From NCBI RefSeq assembly GCF_040183065.1, contig NC_091119.1, positions 66,838,892 to 66,902,891 on the forward strand: DNA of 64,000 nt, given 5' to 3'. The stretch is from Periplaneta americana (lineage: Eukaryota > Arthropoda > Insecta > Blattodea > Blattidae). The notes beneath the pieces were generated by a model. It saw only the letters and a program-made list of their open reading frames with translations. It was not told the origin of the DNA and made no database searches. Position 1 is the stretch's first letter. Every line of letters starts with the position of its first letter. A program made the translations under genes and the position numbers. Shown here piece by piece: positions 9,696 to 22,001 of this stretch.

Positions 9696-12456
9696 ATAAT
9701 AGAATAAATGCGCACAAGTCGTGCATAAGGTAGTTACATATGGAACTTAGCACTCTGTTGCTCACATTGTTTGTTCTCAATGTTCTACCGAGGATTTCCC
9801 TCATTATTCACAGAATTCTACCAGGGATTTCATTCCTTTTTTTGCACTTGATTACGTGGTATCGGTAATACGGTTGCTCACACAGTTCACACACACAGTT
9901 GTTCCCGGATTCGTGGAAGCACTTGGTCTTGCATATTTTGTGGTGGTATCCATGCACCGCTATTGAGTTCACTAGGTGTCGGAGATCTTGATTTGCGTCG
10001 GTCCAGGATCTGTTAGTCATGGCTTCTGTTGTATAAAAATCCAACCATATGTCCCTTCTCTTTTTCTCCCTATCGTGTAGGAGTTTCTTTGAGCTGTCGG
10101 TAGATGGGAGTCTCATACGTAGGTCTTCTATGAAGAAGGGTTTCCTGGCGAGTTCGTATGCTAGTCTCGACTTTGTGTATTTGGAGATACCCAAGGTGGC
10201 TTTCAGAAATCGTGACTTCACTGCTTCCAGAGTCATTAAGTCTTTTAGGCTCAGCTTTTCCCAGATGAGGTCTATTCCGTAGGTTGCGATGGAAACTATT
10301 TTTGCGTGGAACAAGACCATGGCGGTTTTGAGTGATATTCTGGATATCGCCTGGATGTCATACATGGCTTTTGTGGCAGCTGCTGCTCGGGATTTTATGT
10401 GTATTCTAAATGACCTGGCGGTGGTTTGCAGAGTTAGACCCAGGTATTTGAAGCTATTAACTGTCGTGAGAGGTTCTGATCCTATATATATTCTGTCCTC
10501 CTTAGCTTCTTTGCCTCCGTTGCGGAATGTCATCTGTACCGTTTTCTCCATGTTAATTTCAATTTTGTTTTCCCGTGCCCACTTCTCAAGCTGGTTGGTT
10601 GCTCTTTGCAAGGTGTATGTGGAGTTAGATCAGAGGACCATGTCATCTGCGTAGATGTAGATTTTGACTTCCTCCGTCTCTTGTTTAATCATCTGAACAA
10701 CATCATATGTGGCGATTTTAAAGAGTAGGGGGCTTAATGGGTCCCCCTGCAATACGCCGTTGGTTTGCGTTATTGTTTTCGATGTGGTTACGTCGTCTGT
10801 GATCTGGATGACGTTGGCTGTCAGCATATTATGGATCAGCACTGTGAGTTTATCTTTTCCTTTTATTTGTTCCAGCTTCGATACTAGTAGGCGTCTGTTT
10901 AATTTATCGAAGGCCTTCGTATAATCTACGAAGACTGCGTGGAATTTTCTTCTGGGGTGTCTTAGTGCGTCCTCTATATCATCTAGCAGGTTCTTGAAGG
11001 CATGTAGTGTGCTCCGGCCTTTTCGGAACCCGAATTGCTCCTCCGGTATCTTGTGTTCTACTTCCTTGGAGATGCGTTTTGTGATTATGCTTGTGAGTAT
11101 TTTCAGTATGCTTTTTTCCAGGGCGATGCCTCTGTAGGAATTCGGGTCCATTTGGTCGCCTCTCCCTTTGAATAACATTTTTATTGTCGAGAGCCTCCAT
11201 ATGTCTGGTATGTTGCCCTTTTTTAGGAATAGATTTAACATATCTGTGATTGCTTGTAGTATTAGGTTTGAGTCTTTGATATGCTCGTTACATATCCCGT
11301 CTGGGCCTGGTGTCTTTTTGTTTTTCAGAGACATTATTGTCTCGTGCACCTCTTCCATCGTGAAGGGGTTCGTTTCCGCTAGGTGTATCCCCGCAGTGAT
11401 CGGTTCATATGCTGAGGTGGTTTTTTCTATGTTGAGAATGCTGCTAAAGTGTTCTTCCCAGATTCGTATGCCCATTTTTCCGCTGCTCTGAGCTCTTCGC
11501 GGCCTCAATGCTATGTACGGGTCCTTTTTGGCTTTCTCCACCATCTTGGTTGCTTCCTATTCCATGTACTCCTTACGTTTGGCCTTCAGGAGGTCTTTGT
11601 ATTCTTTCCTGGTTTGGCTGTACTATCTGAGGTCTTCTGGGCTTCTACTGGATTTTGCCATATGTAGCGCCTGGAGGGTGGTTCTTCTTTTTCCATAGCA
11701 TTTTTTGTCGAACCATTTCTGTGCCCTTCTTTCGGGGTTGTATACCATAGCAGACTGAATGGTTTTTTCCAGTGTGATGGCTGCTAATTCAATATCGTTT
11801 TCTTTTATGTGGTTCTCAAATTCTCTCCATTCACTTGTCTTCTGGCTTAGTAGTTGGTTATTTAGCTGTCGTGAGGCTTTTGTAACTGTGATTTTTACTC
11901 TGTTCTCCACTTTTGGGATGCGGAAGTTGGCCACGACTAGGCAGTGCTTCTTTAGGGGTGTTTCATCTGCTCTGTAACAAACTTTGTAATTATTGAGCGA
12001 GATGTTGGGTCCTTTGAAGAAGATTAGGTCTATGGTGCTACATCCGGAGTGTGCGAAGTATGTTCGTTCGTCTGCTTTGTTGGCAAGGGTGAAGCCTTCT
12101 TCCGTCATCATGTCTAGCAGTTCGTTTGCTCTGTGACTGGCGACGTCTAGTCTGCAGTTCAGGTCCCCGGCTATGATGATGTTTTGCCCTGGCGCAGCAT
12201 GCCTTAAGGCGGTCATGATGGTTGCTATTATGTCTTCTATTGGGGTTAGTGGCTCTGCGTATATGGCTATTACGGAGAGGTTTTCGAAATTCGTCACTAG
12301 TGTGTCTTGATCCTGGTGCGTGCTTAGTAATTTTCCCATTTGAGATTTGAAGAAACGGGAGGTTCCTCGTTTCGGCCGTCCTCTTGGACCTTGCGTTGCA
12401 GGTATGTGTTGTGAGTAGAATCCGTTTATTTCTAATGTTTTAGTTGTCAGAGATTC
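9696..12456 (-). mobile_element. LINE, 5'-truncated, flanked by a 15-bp target duplication
   Basis: A non-LTR retrotransposon on the minus strand. TACAAATGGCTTTTA is repeated exactly at 9681-9695 and 12457-12471 and marks the insertion. The target is the extreme 3' end of an RTE LINE, whose body continues at 12472-12965. The element holds an APE-type endonuclease, a reverse transcriptase and a C-terminal Cys/His cluster in one frame. The 5' end is cut inside the endonuclease, as expected from incomplete reverse transcription. The clade is uncertain; the domain order suits the I/Jockey/CR1 group. Confidence 0.9.
9808..12456 (-). pseudogene. LINE ORF2: endonuclease and reverse transcriptase with three in-frame stops
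   Basis: The protein would nick target DNA and copy the LINE RNA at the nick. The endonuclease part (12456 to about 11800) shows IIIAGDLNCRLD, CSTIDLIFFKG and the KHCLVVANF end, but its first catalytic segment is lost by 5' truncation. The RT part (about 11480-10500) shows KKTPGPDGICNEHI, NSYRGIALEKSILKI, EEQFGFRKGRSTLHAF, VFVDYTKAFD, NGVLQGDPLSPLLF and the catalytic YADDMVL (10630-10650). The C-terminus has a CELCEQPYYRYHVIKC cluster (about 9845-9890). The three open blocks (12339, 11544 and 10611 downward) are in the same frame. They are separated only by in-frame stops near 11620, 11556 and 10640, with no frameshift, so the copy is fairly young. Confidence 0.9.
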
Positions 12457-12471
12457 TACAAATGGCTTTTA

Positions 12472-12965
12472 GAGAACCCGAAGGTTCATTGCCGCCCTCG
12501 CATAAGTCCACCATCGGTCCCTATCCTGAGCAAGCTTAATCCTGTTCTTACCATCACATCTCACTTCCTTCAAGTCCATTTTAATATTATCCTCCGATCT
12601 AACCCATCATCTCCTGGCATAATTAGCGACTTCTTGGTATTATTTGTGAGGTTCAGACCTACTTTCGAACAGTTGACTAAACAAAAGAAAACTACTTCTC
12701 GGCCTCGCCAAAGGTCTTTTACCGTCAGGTCTCACACCTAATACTCTATATGTATTTCTGGAATCACCCATACTTACTACATGTCCTGTTCATCTCAAAC
12801 GTCTGCATTTCATGTTCCTTATTATGTTAGGTAAAGAGTACAATGTGTGCAGTTCTGCCTTGTGTAACTCTCTCCAATCTTCTGTAACTTCATCACTCTT
12901 AGCATCAAATATTTTCCTAAGCACCTTATTCTCGAAGATCCTTAAGCTCTTTTCCTCTCTCAATA
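12472..12965 (-). mobile_element. RTE LINE 3' end (AAGT-tail family)
   Basis: Read on the minus strand it carries the family's C-terminal block from EEKSLRIFENKVLRKIF to the AALRVLR-like end. It corresponds to 61126-61503 with many substitutions. The normal (AAGT)n tail is absent because the LINE at 9696-12456 landed in the final AAAAGCCATTTGTA. The 15-bp duplication reappears at 9681-9695 without a tail. Confidence 0.75.
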
Positions 12966-13150
12966 ATGCTAATAAAAGTTAGCTAACATCTTTAGTAACA
13001 TAATTTACTCTAACTTAAACTCACCTTAACTTATAATTATTGGGCTCGTTCGGCTGCTAATGTAAGTTAATCTCAATGTCCCCAGTAATATTTTATCATT
13101 ACTTCAACTCGTAACTTATAATAATTATTGGATTTTTTCGTCTGCTAATA
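12966..13150. other. Short duplicated AT-rich DNA
   Basis: Two related stretches end in CTGCTAAT (about 13030-13060 and 13115-13148) and look like a local duplication of about 90 bp. The mariner-like element starts immediately after the second. Confidence 0.4.
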
Positions 13151-14426
13151 CAGAGTGGCGCACGAAAAACTGGCCCGCCACGAGCAGATACAAACAACAA
13201 AAGAAAGAAATAAATAAGCTAATGCAAAGGTCTGTATTTACTGAAACGATCTTATCTTTTATATTAGGTGCTAAAAATGATCGCCTTGTGTTTCAATGCA
13301 CTTTTGGGCGCGCCCTAACATGTTATTATACACTTTGCACAACTCTGCTGCATCAATTCTCAAAATTTAATTACGAATATTGTCTTTCAAGTCTTCTAAT
13401 GTCCTTGGATTATTTGCGTAGACTTTTCCCTTTAGGCTGCCCCACAGATAAAAGTCATAAGTGGTAAGGTCCGGCGAACGCGGCGGCCACAATCCTTAGC
13501 TGACAGTCCTTTCTTCTGTGAATCTTTCATGAATTCATGAGATTGACTCGCGTGAAGTGTGACAGGTCGCCCCATCTTGTTCAAAGACAGCGAACAAACG
13601 TTTATGGAGCAACTGTGCGTGAATTCCTCAAAGATTCGCATATAACTTACACATTAGTGTTTTTTCCTGTTGTTAAAAAAATATGGGACCCACAATCCGA
13701 CTTGCTGACACAGCACACCACACTCCGATCTTTCTCTCGTGAAGAGGTTCCTCATGAACCGTATAGGGATTGTTTGTTGATCAGTATCTGGTGTTCTGTT
13801 AGATGGAACCAGGCTTCATCACTGATGGTATACAGCAGCGGATCCAACATTCCACTCTCAATTCTTTGACATATCCATGTGCAGTAATTCATACTTTTTG
13901 CCTTGTCTTCTTCTTCAGTTCTTGGACACATGTCATTTTGTAGGACTTCATTCCTATGTGGTGTAAAACACGTTGACAAGACCTACGCGAAACGTTCACT
14001 TGTCGACTTCTTAGGACTCTGGATCATTCTTGCTCGAATATCCGTGATCACAGCAGGTATACGAACGGACTGGGCTCGATTCTTTTTTGCGCTTTCAACT
14101 GACCCTGTAGTACAACATTTTTTCACCAAAAGTTATCTACTGTTCTTTGCTGGTATGAAAACGCCAGGAAACTTGTTTGCAAAAATGTCCCACATTTCCT
14201 TAAATGAACCGGTAGACACGTACGCCTCCACTATTGCGATTCTTTCTTGAAGAGAATACGTCTCGCTGAGATATTTACTTCACACGTCTGAACCAATTCT
14301 TCACAGACTTCGTACTGACAATACAATAAAAAATATAGTCGCAACAGCTTCGCAACAATAGGTGACAAATTGGCGGGCGATATATGAGCAGTCTGTAGTC
14401 GGACCGGTTTTTCGTGCGCCTCTCTG
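13151..14426 (-). mobile_element. mariner-like element, full length but decayed
   Basis: A 1276-bp element bounded by TA and inverted ends CAGAGTGGCGCACGAAAAAC and CAGAGAGGCGCACGAAAAAC. Minus-strand translation gives a transposase in broken frames. It has an N-terminal helix-turn-helix (ERIAIVEAYVSTGS, near 14230-14250), a middle part with a SDEAWFHL catalytic-type motif (about 13815-13840), and a C-terminal part (13432-13641) reading RRVRRTLPLMTFICGA in a shifted frame. Size and order fit a whole mariner; stops and frameshifts make it inactive. Confidence 0.8.
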
Positions 14427-15456
14427 TATAAAGTCCGTCTCAATTTCTCCATTCACATAATTTCTGATTACGAAAGAATACGGTAAAACTGCGTAACAAT
14501 CAGCTGATGAAGACATCCATATTGACGTAATATTATATTCCCTTCAGCGAAGCACACTACGAAACCAGCGTGGTAAATAGGGGCTTTGTGGAGGTATATT
14601 TGAAAGACAAAAATTAACATTTAGGATCGTAAAATAAAATTCAATAGAACCCTACCATCCAACTGAAGAATGCGGCACAAAATATTACTTTAAAAGCATT
14701 GTCATATAAAATAGAGTAGATACCTACCGATAAACTGTAGAACATGATAAGAAAAAAATATTTTTTTAACTTAGTTTTCGGTGAATTTATTGCCTCCTAT
14801 GCTAATATATTTGACAGATGTGATTTAATCTCGGCTGATCTTTTACAAGGTAAGGCAATAACTCTGAAAAGATTGTGAAGGCTATTCGGATAATACCCCA
14901 TGGAACTGTTGGTGACTTGTTAGTTGCAAAATGGAAAACGCAATGACCTTTAACCGATACTCTGTTCATTACAGATACAAAGGTTTGGACATAGTAGTCT
15001 ATATTCCGCCCCGATAACACAAAATAAATGCTGGAAGTAAAAGAATGAGACTCTTTTACAAACAGATCTTATCTGAATTCTTTCCTACACCCATAAATGC
15101 GCTTGTTGTGAATTTGTATTGCCCTTGTGTTCGCGTAATTATGGTTAAGGTAGGAATGAGACAATGGTTTTGTCTTCCAAAAGCAAGCAGAGATCCCGGT
15201 GAAAGGAGAGGGCGTGGTCGTTTAGGAGATGAACTCAATGTCGCGAGGTCTTGGCCCTTCGCGATAGATGCTTTGTCACACGAGATGTCAAGGTAGTCAT
15301 GCCTAATGTAAAAATTCGTTTAGAAATGTGCAAGATGCCATGGAAAGTTGTTGCAACTTATAGTTAAGGTGGATAAAATAATGCAGTATAGCAATACATA
15401 TACACAAATCACAAATTTGGAAAATAGTTTAATTTTAAATGGAATGAACGTTATTT
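14427..15456. other. Unassigned DNA
   Basis: I found no recognisable element or gene. Short frames at 14802-15020 and 15045-15296 have no motif and no splice context that I trust. Confidence 0.35.
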
Positions 15457-15468
15457 TGATTCTATTTA

Positions 15469-15924
15469 TTTATTTGGTTTTTAATGACGCTGTATCAACT
15501 ACGAAGTTATTTAGCGTCGATGGAATTAGTGATAGTGAGATGATATTTAGCGAGATAAGGCCGAGGGTTCCCCATAGAATGTTAAATGTTATGTTTTATT
15601 TAACGGATGTGCCGGAATTTTGTCCTACAGGAGTTCTTTTACGTGCCAGTAAATCTACTGACATAAGCCTGCCGCATTTAAGCACACTTAAATGCCATCG
15701 ACCTGGCCCGGGATCGAACCCGCAACCTTGGGCATAGAAGGCCAGCGCTATACCAACTCGCCAACCAGGTCGACTACCAGATTACCTGACATTTGCCTTA
15801 TAATTGGGGAAAACCTCGAAAAAACCCAACCAAGTAATCAGTCCATGCGGGAATCGAACCCGAGCCCGAGCGCAACTCTGGATTGGCAGGCAAGCGCCTT
15901 AGCCGATAGAGCTACACCGGTGGC
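15469..15924 (-). repeat. SINE family A copy, interrupted by a second SINE
   Basis: TGATTCTATTTA (15457-15468) and TGATTCTGTTTA (15925-15936) form a near-perfect 12-bp target duplication. The minus-strand head ends at 15924 (CCACCGGTGTAGCTCTATCG). The body stops near 15580 and resumes at about 15778 after a family B SINE. Confidence 0.85.
15582..15777 (-). repeat. SINE family B inserted in a family A SINE
   Basis: It matches the free copy at 38035-38260, including AACTCGCCAACCAGGTCGAC at its 5' end and TGCCGGAATTTTGTCC in the body. The target duplication is weak (CCATAGAAT against TACCAGATT). Confidence 0.8.
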
Positions 15925-16009
15925 TGATTCTGTTTAAAAATATCTTAATCAAAGAGAGGAAAATTCACCATTAAAATCTTCTCTGTTATAATGTTTGAAT
16001 ATTCATTCA

Positions 16010-17110
16010 TAAAGTTCTGCTGCCCAAGGAAGGTCTTTCACTGCAAACCCAGCATTCTTCAATATTTTCTATTTTCTGGCTCCCCTTTGTCTCCTCATAT
16101 GATCAATATATCTTAATGTCGTCTATCATCTGATATCTTCTTCTGCCCCGAACTCTTCTCCCATTCATCATTCCTTGCGTCCTTCAGTAGCCAGTTTCTT
16201 CTCAGTGACCCATCCAATTCCTTTTCCTCTTCCTGATCAGTTTAGAATATTATTCTTCACCCACCCTCTCCAACACTGCTTCATTTCTTATTCTGTCTAT
16301 TACTTTACACGCTCCATTCTTCTCCATATTCACATTTCATATGCTTCTAGTCGCTTCCCTTCACTTCATCGTTATGTCCATTTTTCTGACCCATACAATG
16401 TCACACTCCACATACAGCACTTCACTAGTCTCTTCCTTAAGGCCCATTCACAATGAAAATTAAACATAACCGTAACATAAACACAGAAGTTTGCGCCCAG
16501 GCTAACAAATGGGATCATTCACAATGATTCAATAAGCATTGACGTAAACATTGCCGTAAGACGTTAACATGAAAGTTTGCAAACTCCAAACTTTCATGCT
16601 TATGCTTACGTGATTTTCAAACAGAACACAATCGTGGAGCGCTGAAGTATACGACAGAATATGAGAAAATGGCGTCGTTGTTATGTTTCCATGGTTACCA
16701 AGTATGTTTGCTGTTATGTTTATGTTCCCATCGTGAATGATGGTATGACTTCTTGATTTTACTGTAACGTTAAGTTAACGCTTACGTTATATTTAATTTT
16801 CATTGTGAATGAGCCTTTAGTTTTCTTTTCAGGGGTCAGCAGAAAATGTTCCTTTTTCTATTAAAATTTTCCTCGGTTATTACTATACCCATTTTGACTT
16901 CCTGGCAGCAGTTCATGTTACTGCTTATAGTGCACCCCAAGTATTTTAAATTGTCCACTTGCTCTACTGCCTCATTTAGAATTCGCAAGTTTACCTTCTT
17001 TATTTTTCTTCCTGTGATCATTGACTTAGTCTTATTTGGATTTATCTTCATCCCATACTGCTCACAGCTGTCATTTAGCTCCAGTAGCATATCTCATAGT
17101 ATCAAATCCA
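16010..17110 (-). mobile_element. RTE-type LINE fragment, split by a MITE
   Basis: Minus strand. 16836-17090 reads NDSCEQYGMKINPNKTKSM and VDNLKYLGCTISS, the segment after the YADD motif. 16010-16439 carries the later block related to 2690-3145. The MITE at 16440-16816 interrupts it with a TTA duplication. Several stops are present in the distal part. Confidence 0.7.
16440..16816. mobile_element. PIF/Harbinger-type MITE, 377 bp
   Basis: The ends AGGCCCATTCACAATGAAAA and AGGCTCATTCACAATGAAAA are inverted and flanked by TTA on both sides (16437-16439 and 16817-16819). The 3-bp TTA duplication and terminal style fit PIF/Harbinger. It has no coding sequence and sits inside an RTE fragment. Confidence 0.85.
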
Positions 17111-17261
17111 TATACTGGCATATCACGATTCCAATGGCAACATTAATAACAGACAATAAATAATCAAGATCGCATTTTTCTTTGCCCCTATTATTGTATT
17201 TATACCAAGGAAAACATTAATAACAATCAATCGGTATCGCATTCTTCAGTCCTCGTCCTCA
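17111..17261. other. Unassigned DNA before the satellite
   Basis: Two imperfect copies of a word pair (TGGCAACATTAATAACA and GGAAAACATTAATAACAA, about 17135 and 17208) are present. Nothing else is recognised. Confidence 0.4.
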
Positions 17262-19199
17262 TGTCACTTAGCTAATCTCTCATCTAACCCACTCTAAATT
17301 TGTCACATTCCTCAGTGTGACGTCACTTAGCCATCCTCTCATCTAATCCACTCTAAATGTGTCACATTCCTCAGTGTGACGTCACTTAGCTATCCTCTCA
17401 TCTAACCCACTCTAAATTTGCCACATTCCTCAGTCTCACGTCACTTAGCTAACCTCTCATCTAACCTACTCTAAATGTGTCACATTTCTCAGTGTGACGT
17501 CACTTAGCTATCCTCTCATCTAACCCACTCTAAATTTGTCATATTCCTCAGTGCGACGTCACTTAGCTATCCTCTCATCTAACCCACTCTAAATTTGTCA
17601 AATTCCTCAGTTTCACGTCACTTAGTTAACCTCTCATCTAACCCACTCTAAATGTGTCATATTCCTCAGTGTGACGTCGCTTAACTATCCTCTCATCTAA
17701 CCCACTCTAAATTTGTCACATTCCTCACTGTCACGTCACTTAGTTAACCTCTCATCTAACCCACTCTAAATTTGTCACATTCCTCAGTTTCACGTCATTT
17801 AGCTATCCTCTCATCTAACCCATTATAAATTTGTCATATTCCTCAGTGTTACGTCACTTAGCTAACCTCTCATCTAACCCACTCTAAATTTGTCACATTC
17901 CTCAGTGTGACGTCACTTAGCTAACCTCTCATCTAACCTACTCTAAATTTGTCATATTCCTCAGTGTGACGTCACTTAGCTATCCTCTCATCTAACCCAC
18001 TCTAAATTTGCCACATTCCTCAGTCTCACGTCACTTAGCTAACCTCTCATCTAACCTACTCTAAATGTGTCACATTTCTCAGTGTGACGTCACTTAGCTA
18101 TCCTCTCATCTAACCCACTCTAAATTTGTCATATTCCTCAGTGCGACGTCACTTAGCTATCCTCTCATCTAACCCACTCTAAATTTGTCAAATTCCTCAG
18201 TTTCACGTCACTTAGTTAACCTCTCATCTAACCCACTCTAAATGTGTCATATTCCTCAGTGTGACGTCGCTTAACTATCCTCTCATCTAACCCACTCTAA
18301 ATTTGTCACATTCCTCACTGTCACGTCACTTAGTTAACCTCTCATCTAACCCACTCTAAATTTGTCACATTCCTCAGTTTCACGTCATTTAGCTATCCTC
18401 TCATCTAACCCATTATAAATTTGTCATATTCCTCAGTGTTACGTCACTTAGCTAACCTCTCATCTAACCCACTCTAAATTTGTCACATTCCTCAGTGTGA
18501 CGTCACTTAGCTATCCTCTCATCTAACCTACTCTAAATTTGTCATATTCCTCAGTGTGACGTCACTTAGGTAACCTCTCATCTAACCCACTCTAAATTTG
18601 TCACATTCCTCAGTTTCACGTCACTTAGCTAACCTCTCATCTAACCCACTCTATATTTGTCATATTCCTCAGTGTGACGTCACTTAGCTATCCTCTCATC
18701 TAACCCACTCTAAATTTGTCACATTCCTCAGTTTCACGTCACTTAGCTAACCTCTCATCTAACCCACTCTAAATTTGTCATATTCCTCAGTGTGACGTCA
18801 CTTAACTATCCTCTCATCTAACCCACTCTAAATTTGTCATATTCCTCAATGTGACGTCATTTAGCTAACCTCTCATCTAACCCACTCTAAATTTGTCACA
18901 TTCCTCAGTGTCACGTCACTTAGTTAACCTCTCATCTAACCCACTATAAATTTGTCACATTCCTCAGTTTCACGTCACTTAGCTAACCTCTCATCTAACC
19001 CACTCTAAATTTGTCTCATTCCTCAGTGTCACGTCAGTTAACCTCTCATATAACCCACTCTAAATTTGTCACATTCCTCAGTGTCACGTCACTTAGTTAA
19101 CCTCTCATATAACTCACTCTAAATTTGTCACATTCCTCAGTGTCACGTCACTTAGTTAACCTCTCATCTAACCCACTCTAAATTTGCCACATTCCTTAC
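17262..19199. repeat. 59-bp satellite array, about 33 copies
   Basis: The unit reads CTCATCTAACCCACTCTAAA, then TTTGTCACATTCCTCAGTG, then TGACGTCACTTAGCTATC with minor variants; the phase slips by exactly one base per 60-base line. Many units contain the palindrome TGACGTCA, the consensus binding site of CREB/ATF factors; other units read TTTCACGTCA. 17401-17990 and 17991-18580 are nearly identical, a duplication of 10 units (590 bp). The repeats are contiguous with no unique spacers. Confidence 0.97.
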
Positions 19200-21603
19200 G
19201 TTGTTTTGGAGTCCGTACGAACACAGCCATCAAAGTTTAGACGACTTACAACTTTTATTTGATACGCTGATAAGTGATGAGAATATTGAGTGAGGAATAC
19301 ATGTGAAGCTATTGAGTTTGTAAGGGAACGAAGAAAGCAGCTATTTGTAAGGCGGAAAAATTTTCTGGAAAAATATATAATGGCGAATTTTCCATCTCGC
19401 GTTACTATATTATGTTAATATACTTACGTTAATAAATCTTTAAACCTGACATAAAGAAATTGTCCTCGCTTCACAGCTTGTGAACTACTTTTTTAACTCA
19501 TTTCAGTAACGCTCCCAACTTGTTGATACTTGCTCTCAACGTTTTGCAAATAAACTAAGTATAAATTTAAATTCAAGCTTAATTTATCCAATTTATTAAT
19601 AATAGACCTAACTTGAAGTTATATTAAAATACAGCAAGGAAATGATTCCAGTGTAAAAATCTCACAATGTCCTATTTTATGTACTTGGGAGTAAAATATT
19701 TTTTTCTTTAACATTTGTGCACCAATGGTCCCAATAATGATTGACAAACAAAGAAAGAGTATTACTTTGAAATAATTAGTACCTACTACGTAAAATGAAA
19801 TACTGTGTTCGTTTTTTGTTGTTTCGAAATTACTGCAATATTTATATTTTCTTCAAATACTGTATACAAATCATGTAAATAAAGGATTCTTTACAAACGA
19901 CTGCTTTGTGAATTATAACTCAGTGAGTCTATTGTTTCTTGTGTTACAATTGTCAAATACAGACACTGACAATAATTGTGCTTTTTTCCTTCTGCTAGGT
20001 GTGTTTATAATGTCCAAATGTCAATTTAATTGAACACTAGAAGCGCAGAATAGATTCTTGTACATCCCTCCGGCTAAGAACTGGTAAGAGCAACACGTGA
20101 CTGACGCAATCTGCACAGACAGGGGTTTCGCGCACATATACTGCACTTTCAGTATCTGATTTCTAGCATGCCTGAACTAAACTAACAATTTGTCGTACAG
20201 TGAACTTCGCATAATTAAATCATGTATTTGCATAAAATGAAATTCTCTTCGAACTTATACGGAAAATTCAGTAAAGAATTCCTTTAAAACCAGAAAAACA
20301 GTTTTCTCCTCAACAATCGACACAATTCTTATTCACCAGCGAAAGAACTAAATCTAAATTGACACAAAATTTCTGTTCTATGTTCACATCTTTTACAAAT
20401 ATAAAATGACAAACTTTCAATAGCTTTATCCATTAGACACAATATAACACCACTCATGTCAAACAACCAAGAACAATTGACGTCCTTACCCATTCAAAAT
20501 TAACGACCAATCAAATCGAAAGAAAATCACGGCGACAGCTAGTAAGAAAACTAGAACATATAAATGTCACAAAAAATAACTAAGATTTAACTCTGAAATA
20601 AAAAAAAGTTTGTAATACTTACTACATTCAACCAGGTGCCCATCTTCTATGAAATTACCCAAAATTCATATTCAAATTGAGGGACCACGGCCATCCAATC
20701 CCCGTCAAAACTCACAAAAACACACTAATAAACACAACTTTTCTTACACCATTAAACACATAAAAACAGGATAACGAAAACAAAGCCAAACGTCAAAACA
20801 AAGAATATTCGTAATAGAAAGTTTATACGTGACAAACCACGATCCGAAAGGAATAGTCCGCCACTGAGTGCACCTCCTACATCTCCACATATTGGTTGGT
20901 TGATTTCAATTTATTTAGAGACGTCGTAAACAACCAATGCGGTCTGTGTATTATTGTCCTTGTTAATTCACATTAAGAGACCGAATATTATACAATTAAT
21001 GGGAAGTAACATGACACTATCACAAAATTAAATAAAGTTAACGCGAGTAGAATGACTGTTCCAGTACCGACGACCGCTCTTCACCGAAGAGAACGTCAGA
21101 ACGACATCTCCACACATTACCACCTTTCGTACGTAACTCACTACACTTCCGGCTTAACGACACTACTGCCTACTTAAAAGACTACTGCATCATAAATTCA
21201 ATATTAAAAGCTAATTACAATTTCCTAACAATTGTTAAATATCTAAAAGTTGAAAAAAAAAAAAATCTAATATAGTACTGATATAAGTTCATATCTGTAC
21301 GAGACTCGGACACAGTAACATGCATGACCTCACTATCGAAGCTCACCTAATCGATTCATAAAAATATTAATACCAACATTACAAAATTAAAAACATATCG
21401 AAATATATCGCAATTACCAACACGAACAAAAATAAAAAAAAATGAAAATACTATGAAATGAACACAGACCAATAACGTCATTATTCATGTAATAAACAAT
21501 CAACCAAGTCAATGGAAACGTACAGGGTATCGTACAGTATTCATTCATACTTTTCTGCTCAAGCACACTGCAAACCAGCATTCTCCTTTCTTCCCTCCAA
21601 TCT
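19200..21603. other. 2.4 kb of AT-rich DNA without a recognised feature
   Basis: I read both strands and found no convincing exon, tRNA-like segment or paired inverted repeat. It is one of the longest stretches here without obvious mobile DNA, so it may be unique sequence or very old repeats. Confidence 0.4.
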
Positions 21604-21704
21604 TACTGTGGGATCAACAGAGAGCTGCAGACGGCTGTCGCATACTGGTTCCGATCACAGGCGGGGGACTTCTTAGATGCAGGGAAAAAGTTGATCCCAC
21701 AGTA
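21604..21704. mobile_element. Small inverted-repeat element
   Basis: TACTGTGGGATCAAC (21604-21618) is repeated exactly in reverse complement at 21690-21704, with 71 bp between. The TA at each edge could be the duplicated target of a Tc1/mariner-like MITE. It could also be a structured element of another kind. Confidence 0.5.
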
Positions 21705-22001
21705 TGATAAATGTCTCAATTCAATATGTTGAAAAATAGTTCAGCAATTGCTATATCTGTTCCAATAAATTTTTCCATGAAATTGTGTTTTCTTTCTGTA
21801 AACGACCCCGGGGAAACTTATTATCTGCACTGCCCTCGCAGAATAGGCCTATCTGATTATATAAGATACGATGGAGTGGAACATTAGTGATTCCGATACC
21901 CGGAAACAAAAGATGCGATGTGCTATTGAAAATGCTCTTCTATGCATCACAGCGTTCTCAAAATGTGATGTAGGTCTCTGCAGTCCATGTTTTTTGTTGT
22001 C

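Noticed and set aside
17262-19199. CRISPR-like array
   Set aside because: The 59-bp units are contiguous with no unique spacers, there are no cas genes, and the surroundings are insect-type.
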